Shown here: positions 17,491-26,224 of the stretch, one piece after another
How the letters are laid out: every line of letters begins with the position of its first letter
How positions within the stretch are numbered: position 1 is the stretch's first letter
Source: an uncultured Phascolarctobacterium sp.
Lineage (GTDB): Bacteria > Bacillota > Negativicutes > Acidaminococcales > Acidaminococcaceae
DNA: 64,000 bases
Direction of reading: 5' to 3'
NCBI RefSeq assembly: GCF_900770955.1
Contig: NZ_CAAGLX010000013.1
Location: 171,480 to 235,479, forward strand
Made by a program: the position numbers and the translations under genes
Notes under the pieces: generated by a model
What the model was told of the DNA's origin: nothing
Database searches by the model: none
Seen by the model: only the letters and a program-made list of their open reading frames with translations

Positions 17491-18918
17491 ATGCTCAAGA
17501 AAGGTTGTGTTATTAAGGTAATGAACGAGCAATCCATGAATAGAAGTTTAAAGAACAGACACTTACAGATGATATCTTTAGGTGGCATCATCGGCAGCTG
17601 TTATTTTTTAGGTGCCGGATATGCGATTGAGCAGGCCGGACCTGCTATTATCCTTTCTTATCTTTTTGGCGGTGCAATCGTCTTATGCGTTATGCTGTGT
17701 CTTGCGGAACTGGCTGTAGCCAAGCCTATTTCCGGTTCCTTTGTTACCTATGCACGTGAGAATATCTCCTCAACCTGGGCTTGCGGTGTTGGCTGGGCCT
17801 ATTGGCTTAACTGGATGGCTTATGTGCCGTCTGAAATGATTGCTGCGGGTATTATTATGAACAATTTTGTACCTGCCGTCAGTCAGCTGTGGTGGGCAAT
17901 TCTTTTTGGCCTGCTGGTGACTGTAATAAACCTTTTTCATGTTGATAATTTTGGCGAAAGCGAATTCTGGCTTTCTATTATCAAAATTGCTGCCCTCGTG
18001 GGCTTCTGCGGCGTTGCCGGTCTAATAGTCTGCGGTCTTGTAGGTGATCAGGGCTATTTAGGCGCTAAGGTGCTGCTGGGCCAGGGCGGTTTTGCTCCTC
18101 AGGGATATTGGCCGATTGTGCTGACCATGGTTATTATTCTGGTTAACTTCCAGGGTACTGAAATCATCGGTCTGGCTGCGGGCGAATGCAAGGACCCTGC
18201 TAAAAGCATTCCTATTGCGGTTCGCAATGTTTCCTGGCGTGTCATTGCTTTATATATCATTCCTATAACTTTACTGCTATCCATTATGCCGTGGGATAAG
18301 GCCAGTCTGAAGGAGAGCGTGTTTGCTGCAGCTTTGACAGAATACGGCTTCGACGGCTTAGCCTCCGCGATTGCCTTTGTTGTGCTGGTCGCAGGCGTAT
18401 CCTGCGCCAACTCCGGCCTGTATGGCGGTGCACGTGCTCTGCATGCGTTGGCTCGCATGGATATGGCACCGGCGTTTTTGGGCAAGCTGAATAAAAACGG
18501 TATGCCGCAGAACTCTATCATCGTTTCTGTGTGCGCCTGCTGGGCAGTTATCGTTTTCTACACCTTTAATCCCGATTCTACGCTGTATACTTATTTGCTG
18601 GCAGTATCCGGCTTTACCGGAGCGATGGCCTGGATTTCTATTTGCTGGAGTCAATATAATTTCCGCCGTCGTCTGATTGCCGCAGGCAAGGAAGATACTC
18701 TGAAGTATAAAACACCGTTCTTCCCGTATGTTACGCATTTCGGTATCTGGTCACAGGTTTTCTGCCTGGCAGTAATTGCCTTGACTCCGGATTTACGCCA
18801 AACGCTTTATGCGGGCGTACCGATGCTGGTAGTGCCGATGCTGTGCTATCGTTGGCGCAAGCATCATAAAAGCATGGTGCAGACAAAGACTCAGGTAGCA
18901 ATGGCACATAAATCTTAA
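17491..18918 (+). CDS. APC-family amino acid permease
   Basis: A 475-aa permease with about 12 membrane helices. The signature NRHLQMISLGGIIGSCYFLGAG near the N-terminus belongs to the amino acid transporter (AAT) branch of the APC superfamily (relatives of LysP, GabP and ProY), and EIIGLAAGECKDPAKSIP is also typical. ATG 17491 is used because CGGAAGG lies 10 bases upstream; ATG at 17521 is an alternative and would remove 10 residues. The substrate cannot be assigned. It is a single-gene transcript ended by the hairpin at 18928. Confidence 0.88.
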   Translation: MLKKGCVIKVMNEQSMNRSLKNRHLQMISLGGIIGSCYFLGAGYAIEQAGPAIILSYLFGGAIVLCVMLCLAELAVAKPISGSFVTYARENISSTWACGVGWAYWLNWMAYVPSEMIAAGIIMNNFVPAVSQLWWAILFGLLVTVINLFHVDNFGESEFWLSIIKIAALVGFCGVAGLIVCGLVGDQGYLGAKVLLGQGGFAPQGYWPIVLTMVIILVNFQGTEIIGLAAGECKDPAKSIPIAVRNVSWRVIALYIIPITLLLSIMPWDKASLKESVFAAALTEYGFDGLASAIAFVVLVAGVSCANSGLYGGARALHALARMDMAPAFLGKLNKNGMPQNSIIVSVCACWAVIVFYTFNPDSTLYTYLLAVSGFTGAMAWISICWSQYNFRRRLIAAGKEDTLKYKTPFFPYVTHFGIWSQVFCLAVIALTPDLRQTLYAGVPMLVVPMLCYRWRKHHKSMVQTKTQVAMAHKS

Positions 18919-18927
18919 AAGTATATG

Positions 18928-18958
18928 GAGGTTGCCGCAGATGCGGCAGCCTCTTTTT
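18928..18958 (+). terminator. Terminator after the APC permease
   Basis: GAGGTTGCCGC (18928-18938) pairs with GCGGCAGCCTC (18943-18953), one G-U pair, then TTTTT. Confidence 0.85.
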
Positions 18959-18996
18959 GTGTAATGCACGAAAACATAAGAATACAACAGAGCCTT

Positions 18997-19025
18997 TTGA
19001 GTATAATGCCGGAAGGTGTTATAAT
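18997..19025 (+). promoter_or_regulatory. Predicted sigma-A promoter for the ABC-F gene
   Basis: TTGAGT (18997-19002), 17-base spacer, TATAAT (19020-19025), 22 bases before the start codon. Confidence 0.65.
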
Positions 19026-19047
19026 AGTTGTTAAAAGGAGAATGAAT

Positions 19048-20994
19048 ATGCAATTAGTTGTAGATAAAATCGCCAAAGCATTTGGCATTCATGAAATATT
19101 TAAAGACGTCAGCTTCATGGTGGAGCAGGGCGAGCATGTTGGTCTCGTTGGTGTCAACGGCAGCGGCAAGACGACGTTGCTGCGCTGTTTGCTGCAGCCT
19201 GAGTATGTGGACAGCGGCGCGGTGAAGTTTGAACCAGGTATCAGCGTCGGCTATGTACAGCAGGGATTTACCGATATCAGCGGCACTATCTGGCAGTTTA
19301 TGCAGACAGCCTGCCCGGAAGTCGGCAGCCTGCGCCAAAAGCTGGCACAGTTGGAGGCTGATTCCGGCAAGCTGCAGGGCGAAAAGCTCGACAGCTGCTT
19401 AGAGGAATACGGCCGCGTACTCAAACGCTATGAGTTTGTCGACGGTTATAATTACGAAAACCGCATTAAGCGTGTGCTTATCGGCCTTGGCTACACCGAG
19501 AACTGGTGGCAGCATGATGCGGCAACACTGAGCGGCGGCCAGAAGACACGCCTGATGTTGGCGGCGGCACTGGTGCGCAATCCTGACTTCATGATTCTGG
19601 ACGAACCGACAAACCATCTGGATATTGTAATGACGCAGTGGCTGGAAAAGTATCTGCAGGAATTTAAGGGCGGTCTGCTTGTTGTCAGCCATGACCGTGC
19701 CTTCCTTGATAATGTTGCTATGCGTATTTTGGAGATGGAGGGCGGCAGGCTGCAATCCTTCAAGGGCAACTACAGCCGTTATCTGGAGCAGAAGGCGATT
19801 CAGAGCAGTACGCTGACTGCTGCCTACAATGCACAGCAGGATTATATTGCGCGCACGGAGGCTTATATCCGCCGCTTTAAGGCAGGCATCAAGAGCAAAA
19901 TGGCGCGCGGCCGTCAGTCACAGCTGGACCGTCTGGAGCGCATTGATGCACCGGTGCAGCATGAAGAGTTTGAGCTGCGTTTGCCGCCTGCTGCCGAATG
20001 TGCGGACAGAGTGCTGATTATGGAGGACCTCACCATAGGCTACGGCGAGAAGGTGCTGGCCAAGGGCATTAACCTGACGCTGCGCCGCGGTGAAAAGGCT
20101 GCGCTTTTGGGTGCCAACGGTACCGGCAAAACTACGCTGCTGCGTACTATTCTGGGTGAAATCGCGCCGCTGAAGGGCAAGGCGAAGATTGGCAGCAGAG
20201 TGCAGATAGGTTATTTTTCTCAGAGCTATGAGCGCTTGAATCCAGAGCAGACACTGTTGGAAAACTTTGTTGTCGAATACGGCTTTACGGAAGAGCATAC
20301 ACGCTCCATGCTTGGCGGTATGCTCTTTCACGGTGATGATGTCTTTAAGAAAATCGGCGAGCTGAGCGGAGGTCAGAAGGCACGTCTGGTGCTGCTGAAG
20401 CTGGTGCTGGACGGTGCCAACTGTCTGGTGCTTGACGAACCGACAAACCATCTGGATATTATGGCACGCGAAGCCGTAGAGGCTGCGCTGGAGGCCTTTG
20501 ACGGTACTGTTCTGGTAGTCAGCCATGACCGTTATTTCGTCAATGAGGTTGCTGACCGTATCTGGGAAATTAAGGATTTAGAGGTTAAGGACTACAAGGG
20601 CAATTACGATTTTTACCTCGAAGAGAAGCAGAAAAAGGCTGCGGCTTTGGCGCAGGCACAGGAGGAAGCGGAAAAGGCAGCGGCCTATGCGGAGTCGCAG
20701 GCTAAAAAGCAGCAGCAGACTGCCGCAACCCATGTGAAAGCGAAAAAGCAGGAGGATAAAAAGCGCCGTTACAGTCCGGATGAGGCTGCGCGACTGCTGC
20801 CCAAGGTAGAGCTGCAGATTCGTGAGCAGGAGGCCATGATGGGCCTTTTGGAAAAGCAGATGGCCGACCCGGCAAATCACACTAGTCCCGAGCACAGTGC
20901 AGCGATGGCAGCGGAGCATGATGCATATGAAAAAACTATTGCCGAGCTGATGGAAAAATGGGAAATGCTGATGGAAGCGGCGGAGGATGCTTGA
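19048..20994 (+). CDS. ABC-F family ATPase
   Basis: A soluble ABC-F protein (648 aa) with two nucleotide-binding domains and no membrane helices; such proteins act on ribosomes during translation. Walker A motifs are GVNGSGKT (35-42) and GANGTGKT (355-362), each followed by LSGGQK(T/A)R and DEPTNHLDI. The linker between domains is Arg-rich, and the C-terminus carries a Lys/Ala/Gln-rich coiled coil like Uup and YdiF. ATG 19048 is chosen because AAAGGAG lies 7 bases upstream; the ATG at 19042 is too close. It overlaps tadA by one base. Confidence 0.93.
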   Translation: MQLVVDKIAKAFGIHEIFKDVSFMVEQGEHVGLVGVNGSGKTTLLRCLLQPEYVDSGAVKFEPGISVGYVQQGFTDISGTIWQFMQTACPEVGSLRQKLAQLEADSGKLQGEKLDSCLEEYGRVLKRYEFVDGYNYENRIKRVLIGLGYTENWWQHDAATLSGGQKTRLMLAAALVRNPDFMILDEPTNHLDIVMTQWLEKYLQEFKGGLLVVSHDRAFLDNVAMRILEMEGGRLQSFKGNYSRYLEQKAIQSSTLTAAYNAQQDYIARTEAYIRRFKAGIKSKMARGRQSQLDRLERIDAPVQHEEFELRLPPAAECADRVLIMEDLTIGYGEKVLAKGINLTLRRGEKAALLGANGTGKTTLLRTILGEIAPLKGKAKIGSRVQIGYFSQSYERLNPEQTLLENFVVEYGFTEEHTRSMLGGMLFHGDDVFKKIGELSGGQKARLVLLKLVLDGANCLVLDEPTNHLDIMAREAVEAALEAFDGTVLVVSHDRYFVNEVADRIWEIKDLEVKDYKGNYDFYLEEKQKKAAALAQAQEEAEKAAAYAESQAKKQQQTAATHVKAKKQEDKKRRYSPDEAARLLPKVELQIREQEAMMGLLEKQMADPANHTSPEHSAAMAAEHDAYEKTIAELMEKWEMLMEAAEDA

Positions 20995-21494
20995 TGGACG
21001 ATCAAAAGTATATGCAGCTGGCGCTTGCTGAGGCACGCAAGGCCGCGGAGCTGGGTGAAATTCCTATCGGTGCTGTGCTAGCAGACATGACAACGGGCGA
21101 GGTTATCGCCGCCGCGCACAATATGCGTGAAACGTGGCATGACGCAACGGCGCACGCCGAGGTCATCGTCATCCGCGAGGCCTGCGAGCGCCTGGGGCGC
21201 TGGCGTCTGAGCGGCTGCGCGCTGTACGTTACTGTTGAGCCCTGCCCGATGTGCAGCGGTGCTATCGTCAACGGCCGTGTAGACCGCGTTGTTTACGGCT
21301 GCCCGGATGTGAAGGCCGGCGGTGCTGAATCTATTTTTAATATTATTACCAATCCTAATCTTAACCACTGTGCCGAGGTTGTCAGCGGTATCTGCGAGGA
21401 GGAATGCGCGCAGGTGATGCGCGACTTTTTCCGCCGTCGCCGTCAGGAAAACAAGGCGAAGCGCAAGAGCGAGGCTGCCGGCCTGCAGGAATAA
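20994..21494 (+). CDS. tadA: tRNA-specific adenosine deaminase
   Basis: TadA (166 aa) deaminates A34 to inosine in tRNA-Arg(ACG). The zinc-binding HAE is at 54-56 and PCPMC at 83-87, with the usual GAIVNGRVDRVVYG. The start ATG overlaps the ABC-F stop codon (TGATG), so translation is coupled. The tail is basic (RRRRQENKAKRKS). A tRNA-Ser gene follows with its own promoter. Confidence 0.95.
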   Translation: MDDQKYMQLALAEARKAAELGEIPIGAVLADMTTGEVIAAAHNMRETWHDATAHAEVIVIREACERLGRWRLSGCALYVTVEPCPMCSGAIVNGRVDRVVYGCPDVKAGGAESIFNIITNPNLNHCAEVVSGICEEECAQVMRDFFRRRRQENKAKRKSEAAGLQE

Positions 21495-21507
21495 TTTCAG
21501 TATGCAG

Positions 21508-21536
21508 TTGCCAAGACAGGCTTTTTCTTATATAAT
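21508..21536 (+). promoter_or_regulatory. Predicted promoter for tRNA-Ser
   Basis: TTGCCA (21508-21513), 17-base spacer, TATAAT (21531-21536), about 45 bases before the tRNA. Confidence 0.65.
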
Positions 21537-21581
21537 ATTAATGTTGACCAGATGCGAATTTTTTCGCGCCAAGAGAATAAT

Positions 21582-21672
21582 GGAGACGTAGCGAAGTGGT
21601 CATAACGCGGCTGACTCGAAATCAGTTTGCCGTTTGCGCGGCACGTGGGTTCGAATCCCACCGTCTCCGCCA
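21582..21672 (+). tRNA. tRNA-Ser (anticodon CGA)
   Basis: A class II tRNA of 91 bases. The acceptor arms GGAGACG and CGTCTCC pair fully, the anticodon loop is CTCGAAA (anticodon CGA, codon UCG), the long variable arm has a GCCG/CGGC stem, the T arm contains GTTCGAATC, and GCCA is encoded at the end. Confidence 0.97.
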
Positions 21673-21684
21673 ATGCATTTCTTT

Positions 21685-21713
21685 CCCGCAGCTTATCTGG
21701 CTGCGGGATTTTT
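21685..21713 (+). terminator. Terminator after tRNA-Ser
   Basis: CCCGCAGC (21685-21692) pairs with GCTGCGGG (21700-21707), followed by ATTTTT. Confidence 0.8.
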
Positions 21714-21780
21714 AGTGTGTAACATATTTATCATTTCACTACAATTTATCGTCTATTAGTTAATTTCTTCTGCTTTTTGT

Positions 21781-21809
21781 TTGCCAAAGATGTCGCTAAC
21801 TGTTAAAAT
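21781..21809 (+). promoter_or_regulatory. Predicted promoter for the metF-metH operon
   Basis: TTGCCA (21781-21786), 17-base spacer, TAAAAT (21804-21809). The leader to the metF start is only about 28 bases, too short for a SAM riboswitch. Confidence 0.6.
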
Positions 21810-21843
21810 GTCATACGAATGCTTTTTATGTTGGGGGATTATT

Positions 21844-22719
21844 ATGACATCGGAAAAAATAATTGATATCTTAAAGAACGGAAAAATTCATCTTTCCTGT
21901 GAGCTGTTTCCGCCTAAGCAGGGTGTGGAACTGGAAAACAGTCTGGAGATTGTCAACCGGATTGCGGCCAGCAAGCCGTCCTATATGAGCGTCACCTATG
22001 GCGCAGGCGGCAGCACGGTAGGCTATTCGGCGGCGCTGGCAAAAAAGGTACAGGATAACGGCATGCCGGCACTGGCACATCTTACCTGCGTAAAGGCTAA
22101 TGAAGCAAAGCTGGCGGAGGTGCTTGGCCAGCTGCAGGGCTATGGCGTAAAAAATATTCTGGCACTGCGCGGCGATATTCCGGCGGATATGCAGGGCGAG
22201 GAAATCGGCAGCTTTGCCCATGCCAGTGAGCTGATGCGCTTTGTGAAGCAACAGGGCGATTTCTGCGTCGGCGGTGCTGCTTATCCCGAAGGCCATCCCG
22301 AATCGGGCTCGCTGGAAAAGGATATAGAAAACACTAAGTACAAGGTGGATGCCGGCGTTGACTTTTTAGTGACGCAGATGTTTTTTGATAATACGATTTT
22401 GTATAACTATATGTTCCGCCTGCTGCGTGCGGGCATCAATGTACCGGTAGTGCCGGGCATTATGCCGGTGACGAATGCCAAGCAGATTATCCGCATCTGC
22501 CAGCTGAGCGGCACTAAGCTGCCGCCGCAGTTCCGGGCGATGGTAGAAAAATTTGCTGAAAAGCCGGAGGCACTGAAGCAGGCAGGTATTGCCTATGCTA
22601 CCGGTCAGATTATTGATCTGATAGCCAACGGCTTTGATAATGTACATATCTATACGATGAACAAGCCGGAAATTTTTGCCGGTATTATGAATAATCTTGG
22701 AGAGATTGTAGATAAATAG
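21844..22719 (+). CDS. metF: 5,10-methylenetetrahydrofolate reductase
   Basis: MetF (291 aa) reduces methylene-THF to methyl-THF, the methyl donor for methionine synthase. The flavin TIM-barrel motifs are present: SCELFPPK, SVTYGAGGST, LRGD, GGAAYPEGHPES and TQMFFDN. ATG 21844 follows TGGGGGA; the upstream in-frame TTG at 21781 falls inside the promoter. It is first in a three-gene operon with the MetH activation-domain gene and metH, so the whole methyl-transfer path is together. Confidence 0.95.
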   Translation: MTSEKIIDILKNGKIHLSCELFPPKQGVELENSLEIVNRIAASKPSYMSVTYGAGGSTVGYSAALAKKVQDNGMPALAHLTCVKANEAKLAEVLGQLQGYGVKNILALRGDIPADMQGEEIGSFAHASELMRFVKQQGDFCVGGAAYPEGHPESGSLEKDIENTKYKVDAGVDFLVTQMFFDNTILYNYMFRLLRAGINVPVVPGIMPVTNAKQIIRICQLSGTKLPPQFRAMVEKFAEKPEALKQAGIAYATGQIIDLIANGFDNVHIYTMNKPEIFAGIMNNLGEIVDK

Positions 22720-22753
22720 TCCTGCGCTCAGGCGCAAAAGTCAGGTTGTTATT

Positions 22754-23392
22754 ATGGAATTTAAGCAAAAGGAAGCGCTGCGCTATCTGCGGGCCAAGCC
22801 GGGAGATAAGGCAGCAGAAATTTTAGTGGATACGGTTTATCTGAAGCTGCGCAATGAGGTGCAGGCACGTTATATCCTGCAAAAGCATGCGATAACGGCA
22901 GACGAAGCAGGCGTAACGCTGGATTGCGGTGTGCGCTTTCATTCGCGTGCGCTGGCGCGTCATTTAAAGGGCTGCGGCACGGTGCTGCTTATGGGCGCAA
23001 CGCTCGGCAGCAGGGTGGACGCAGCCATCCGCCGCCTTGCGCTTATCAGCGTTGCTGAAGGCGCAGCGGCTCAGGCTGTGGCAGCGGCGCTAATTGAAAG
23101 CTATTGTGATGAAGTACAGGCGCAGGCGGAAACCGGCGGATTGCAGCAGCGTCCGCGTTTTTCGCCGGGCTACGGCGATTGGCCGCTGGAGGAGCAGCGT
23201 CAACTGTTCGCTGTGCTGAACTGTGCCAAACGCATCGGCCTGACGCTGACGGACGGACTGATGATGGCTCCGTCGAAGTCGGTGACGGCAATCATCGGCT
23301 TATCAGAGGATGCTGCCTGCGTGCAGAATAAATGTATGACCTGCAGTAATGTAAACTGTCCGTATAGAGATACCGATATTAAGAAAGTTTGA
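22754..23392 (+). CDS. Stand-alone MetH activation-domain protein
   Basis: A 212-aa protein matching the C-terminal activation domain of cobalamin-dependent methionine synthase, which binds SAM and re-methylates oxidised cob(II)alamin. The SAM-binding motif appears as RFSPGYGDWPLEEQ (about residues 136-149), followed by IGLTLTDGLMMAPSKSVTAIIGL. A Cys-rich tail (CVQNKCMTCSNVNCPYR) is typical of the separate form. The gene is 16 bases before metH, which lacks this domain, so the two products should form the working enzyme. Confidence 0.88.
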   Translation: MEFKQKEALRYLRAKPGDKAAEILVDTVYLKLRNEVQARYILQKHAITADEAGVTLDCGVRFHSRALARHLKGCGTVLLMGATLGSRVDAAIRRLALISVAEGAAAQAVAAALIESYCDEVQAQAETGGLQQRPRFSPGYGDWPLEEQRQLFAVLNCAKRIGLTLTDGLMMAPSKSVTAIIGLSEDAACVQNKCMTCSNVNCPYRDTDIKKV

Positions 23393-23408
23393 GGAGAAGA
23401 TTTAATTT

Positions 23409-25766
23409 ATGAATTTTAAGGAATTGTTAGGCAAGCAAATGCTGTTTTTTGATGGTGCTACCGGCACACAGCTGCAGGCACGTGGTCTGCAGCCGGGTGA
23501 GCTGCCCGAAAGCTGGAATTTTACACACCCCGATATTGTAGAGGCTGTGCATCGCAGTTATCTTGATGTAGGCTCCAATATCGTAAAATCCAATACCTTC
23601 GGCGCTAATCCGTTGAAGCTGGCAGGCTCCGGCCTGGATTGCAAGGAAACCATCGAAGCGGCTGTGGCTATTGCTAAGAAGGCCTGCGACGGCAGGGAAA
23701 ATAAATTTGTTGCGCTGAATTTGGGACCGACAGGCAAGCTGCTGGCTTCCTACGGCGATTTACCCTTTGAAAAGGCAGTAGAGGCCTACGGCGAAATGGT
23801 GCGTTACGGCGCTGCTGCCGGTGCCGATTTGATTCTTATCGAAACGATGAGTGATACCTACGAAATCAAGGCGGCGGTTCTGGCATCTAAGGAAAACTGT
23901 GATTTGCCTGTTTGCGTAACCATGACCTTTGACGAGGACGGCAAGCTGTTGACCGGTGCTACGGTAGAGGCTGCCGCTTTGATGTGCGAGGGACTGGGCG
24001 TAGATGCAATCGGCTTTAACTGCGGTCTGGGACCTGTGCAGGTGGGTAAGCTGTTCCCGCAGATGCTGGCAGCAACCAGCCTGCCGCTGATTATCAATCC
24101 GAATGCCGGACTGCCGGTGCAGCGTGACGGCAAGACCTGCTTTGATGTCGGTCCGGAGGAATATGCGGAGCTGATGTACGAGCTGGCAGGCAAGGGTGCA
24201 AGCATTGTCGGCGGCTGCTGCGGTACAACGCCGGAGCATATTGCGCAGATGATTGCCAAATGCAAAACGCTGCAGCCCGGAGGTACGCGTGACTGCCGTC
24301 TGACGGCGGTATCCTCCTACGGTAAGGCTGTGCATCTGGGCGAAGGTCCTGTAATTATCGGCGAGCGCATTAATCCTACCGGCAAAAAGCGTCTGAAGGA
24401 AGCGCTTGTGAACGGCGACCTTGATTATGTATGCCGTCTTGGCTTGGAGCAGATTGGCGTGGGCGCGCAGATTCTGGACGTTAACGTTGGTACGCCGGGT
24501 ATTGACGAAGCGGCAATGGCCGCAAAGGCTGTGCCGGCGCTGCAGGCGATTACCGATACGCCGCTGCAGATTGATACCTCCAACTACGAGGCTATGGAAA
24601 GAGCGCTGCGCCTCTATAACGGCAAGCCTATGCTCAATTCCGTCAACGGCAAGGAGGACAGCCTGCAGCATGTATTGCCGCTGGCTAAAAAATACGGCGC
24701 TGTGTTGGTTGCACTGTGCCTTGATGATAACGGTATTCCGGCGACTGCCGCAGGACGTATTGCCGTTGCTGAAAAAATCATTGCCCGTGCGGCCGAATAT
24801 GGTATTGCAAGCCGTAATATAGTTGTAGACCCGCTGGCACTGACGATTTCCACCGGTGCCGAAAATGCGGCGGTGGCCTGTGAGATTATCCGCACCATGA
24901 AGGCGCGTGGCATCAACACCGTCATGGGTGTTTCCAATATTTCCTTCGGTCTGCCAGGCCGTGATGCTGTCAACAGCACCTTCTTCAGTATGGCGATGGC
25001 AGCAGGTCTTTCCTGTGGCATTATCAATCCTCAGAGCAAGCCGATGATGGATGCTTATTACGGTTATCGTGCGCTGGCAGGCTATGACGAGGGCTGCAAG
25101 GAATACGTGCAGCATTATGCGGATGCTCCGAAGGCTGCGGCCACAACGGTGAGCGAAATGGGACTTTACGATGCTATTGTCAAGGGCTTGCAGGGACCTG
25201 CGCGTCAGGCAGCAGCCAAGGCCTTGGAAAGCGAAAAGCCTTTGGATGTAATTAACAAGTATATGATTCCGGCGCTTGATTTTGTCGGCCACGGCTTTGA
25301 AAAGAAAACCCTCTTCCTGCCGCAGCTTCTGATGAGCGCGGATGCGGCGAAGGCTGCCTTTGAGGTTATCCGCGAGTCTGTCGGTGTGGCCGAAACGCAG
25401 GGTGAGACGGTAATTATTGCTACCGTACACGGCGATATCCATGATATAGGCAAAAACATCGTCAAGGTGTTGCTGGAAAATTACGGCTACCGTGTGCTTG
25501 ACTTGGGCAAGGACGTGCCTGTGGAAGCAGTTGTAGAGGCTGCTAAAAAGACAGATGCCAAGGTTGTAGGCTTATCTGCATTGATGACTACGACCGTAGG
25601 CGCAATGGAGGAAACCATTGCCGCCTTGCATGATGCATGTGATTGTCAGGTTGTTGTCGGCGGTGCGGTGCTCACGCAGGAGTACGCCGATACCATCGGT
25701 GCCGAGCATTATGCGCCGAACGCGGTCAGCGCGGTAAACTACGTCAACGAAATCTTAGGCAAATAA
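23409..25766 (+). CDS. metH: Cobalamin-dependent methionine synthase (without activation domain)
   Basis: MetH (785 aa) moves the methyl group from methyl-THF to homocysteine through cobalamin. Domains in order: homocysteine S-methyltransferase (about 1-290; zinc ligands Cys205, Cys270 and Cys271 in GFNCG and GGCCGTT), pterin-binding TIM barrel (about 305-560; GERINPTGKK), cobalamin cap (about 575-660) and cobalamin-binding Rossmann domain with DIHDIG at 676-681. It stops soon after that domain, so the roughly 330-residue activation module of E. coli MetH is absent and is replaced by the preceding gene. Confidence 0.95.
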   Translation: MNFKELLGKQMLFFDGATGTQLQARGLQPGELPESWNFTHPDIVEAVHRSYLDVGSNIVKSNTFGANPLKLAGSGLDCKETIEAAVAIAKKACDGRENKFVALNLGPTGKLLASYGDLPFEKAVEAYGEMVRYGAAAGADLILIETMSDTYEIKAAVLASKENCDLPVCVTMTFDEDGKLLTGATVEAAALMCEGLGVDAIGFNCGLGPVQVGKLFPQMLAATSLPLIINPNAGLPVQRDGKTCFDVGPEEYAELMYELAGKGASIVGGCCGTTPEHIAQMIAKCKTLQPGGTRDCRLTAVSSYGKAVHLGEGPVIIGERINPTGKKRLKEALVNGDLDYVCRLGLEQIGVGAQILDVNVGTPGIDEAAMAAKAVPALQAITDTPLQIDTSNYEAMERALRLYNGKPMLNSVNGKEDSLQHVLPLAKKYGAVLVALCLDDNGIPATAAGRIAVAEKIIARAAEYGIASRNIVVDPLALTISTGAENAAVACEIIRTMKARGINTVMGVSNISFGLPGRDAVNSTFFSMAMAAGLSCGIINPQSKPMMDAYYGYRALAGYDEGCKEYVQHYADAPKAAATTVSEMGLYDAIVKGLQGPARQAAAKALESEKPLDVINKYMIPALDFVGHGFEKKTLFLPQLLMSADAAKAAFEVIRESVGVAETQGETVIIATVHGDIHDIGKNIVKVLLENYGYRVLDLGKDVPVEAVVEAAKKTDAKVVGLSALMTTTVGAMEETIAALHDACDCQVVVGGAVLTQEYADTIGAEHYAPNAVSAVNYVNEILGK

Positions 25767-25781
25767 TATATATAATTTGAG

Positions 25782-25813
25782 GACTGCCATGCTTAGCGTG
25801 GCGGTCTTTTTTT
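25782..25813 (+). terminator. Terminator after metH
   Basis: GACTGCCATGC (25782-25792) pairs with GCGTGGCGGTC (25796-25806), two G-U pairs, then seven T. Confidence 0.85.
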
Positions 25814-25904
25814 CGATAATATCCAGCGGATAGAAAGCTTAGGCAGGAAAAACACTTACGCTGCAAGAATTAAACAAATATCACCATGAACGGAGGGATG
25901 CTGC

Positions 25905-26165
25905 ATGAACATTTACGTTTGGCGACACAACAAAACTTATCACAGCCACAGTATGATTGACGAGCCCTGCGTCAACAGCGAATTTTATCTCGATGCGATT
26001 GCCGTTGTGCTGGCGCATGATTTGGAGGAAGCGCTGGCCAAGCTGGCGGAAGAAAACAAAGGCTGGCGCACGGAGGATCTTAGGCAGCTGCCATGCAGCG
26101 TCTATCCTGCGGATAAGGCTGCAGTAATCTTTTCCGAGCTGCGCGGGATTATTCCGCATCTTTAA
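25905..26165 (+). CDS. Small conserved-looking protein of unknown function
   Basis: An 86-aa protein that I do not recognise. It has a strong ribosome site (CGGAGGG) 7 bases before the ATG and a strong terminator after it, so it is likely a real single gene. It is acidic, without a signal peptide or membrane helix. The N-terminus (IYVWRHNKTYHSHSMIDEP) is rich in aromatic residues and His, and an Ala/Leu/Glu helix (about 36-55) follows. No function is proposed. Confidence 0.65.
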   Translation: MNIYVWRHNKTYHSHSMIDEPCVNSEFYLDAIAVVLAHDLEEALAKLAEENKGWRTEDLRQLPCSVYPADKAAVIFSELRGIIPHL

Positions 26166-26173
26166 AAACAAAA

Positions 26174-26214
26174 AAGCCCAAATTCCCGTTTAAACATGAG
26201 AATTTGGGCTTTTA
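26174..26214. terminator. Bidirectional terminator
   Basis: A perfect 12-bp stem, AAGCCCAAATTC (26174-26185) with GAATTTGGGCTT (26200-26211), has A-rich sequence on the left and T-rich on the right. It serves the small gene and the convergent lrgB-like gene. Confidence 0.88.
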
Positions 26215-26224
26215 CTTTATCTGC

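Noticed and set aside
21810..21843. SAM riboswitch or T-box before metF
   Set aside because: The leader is under 40 bases and no specifier or core motif is found.
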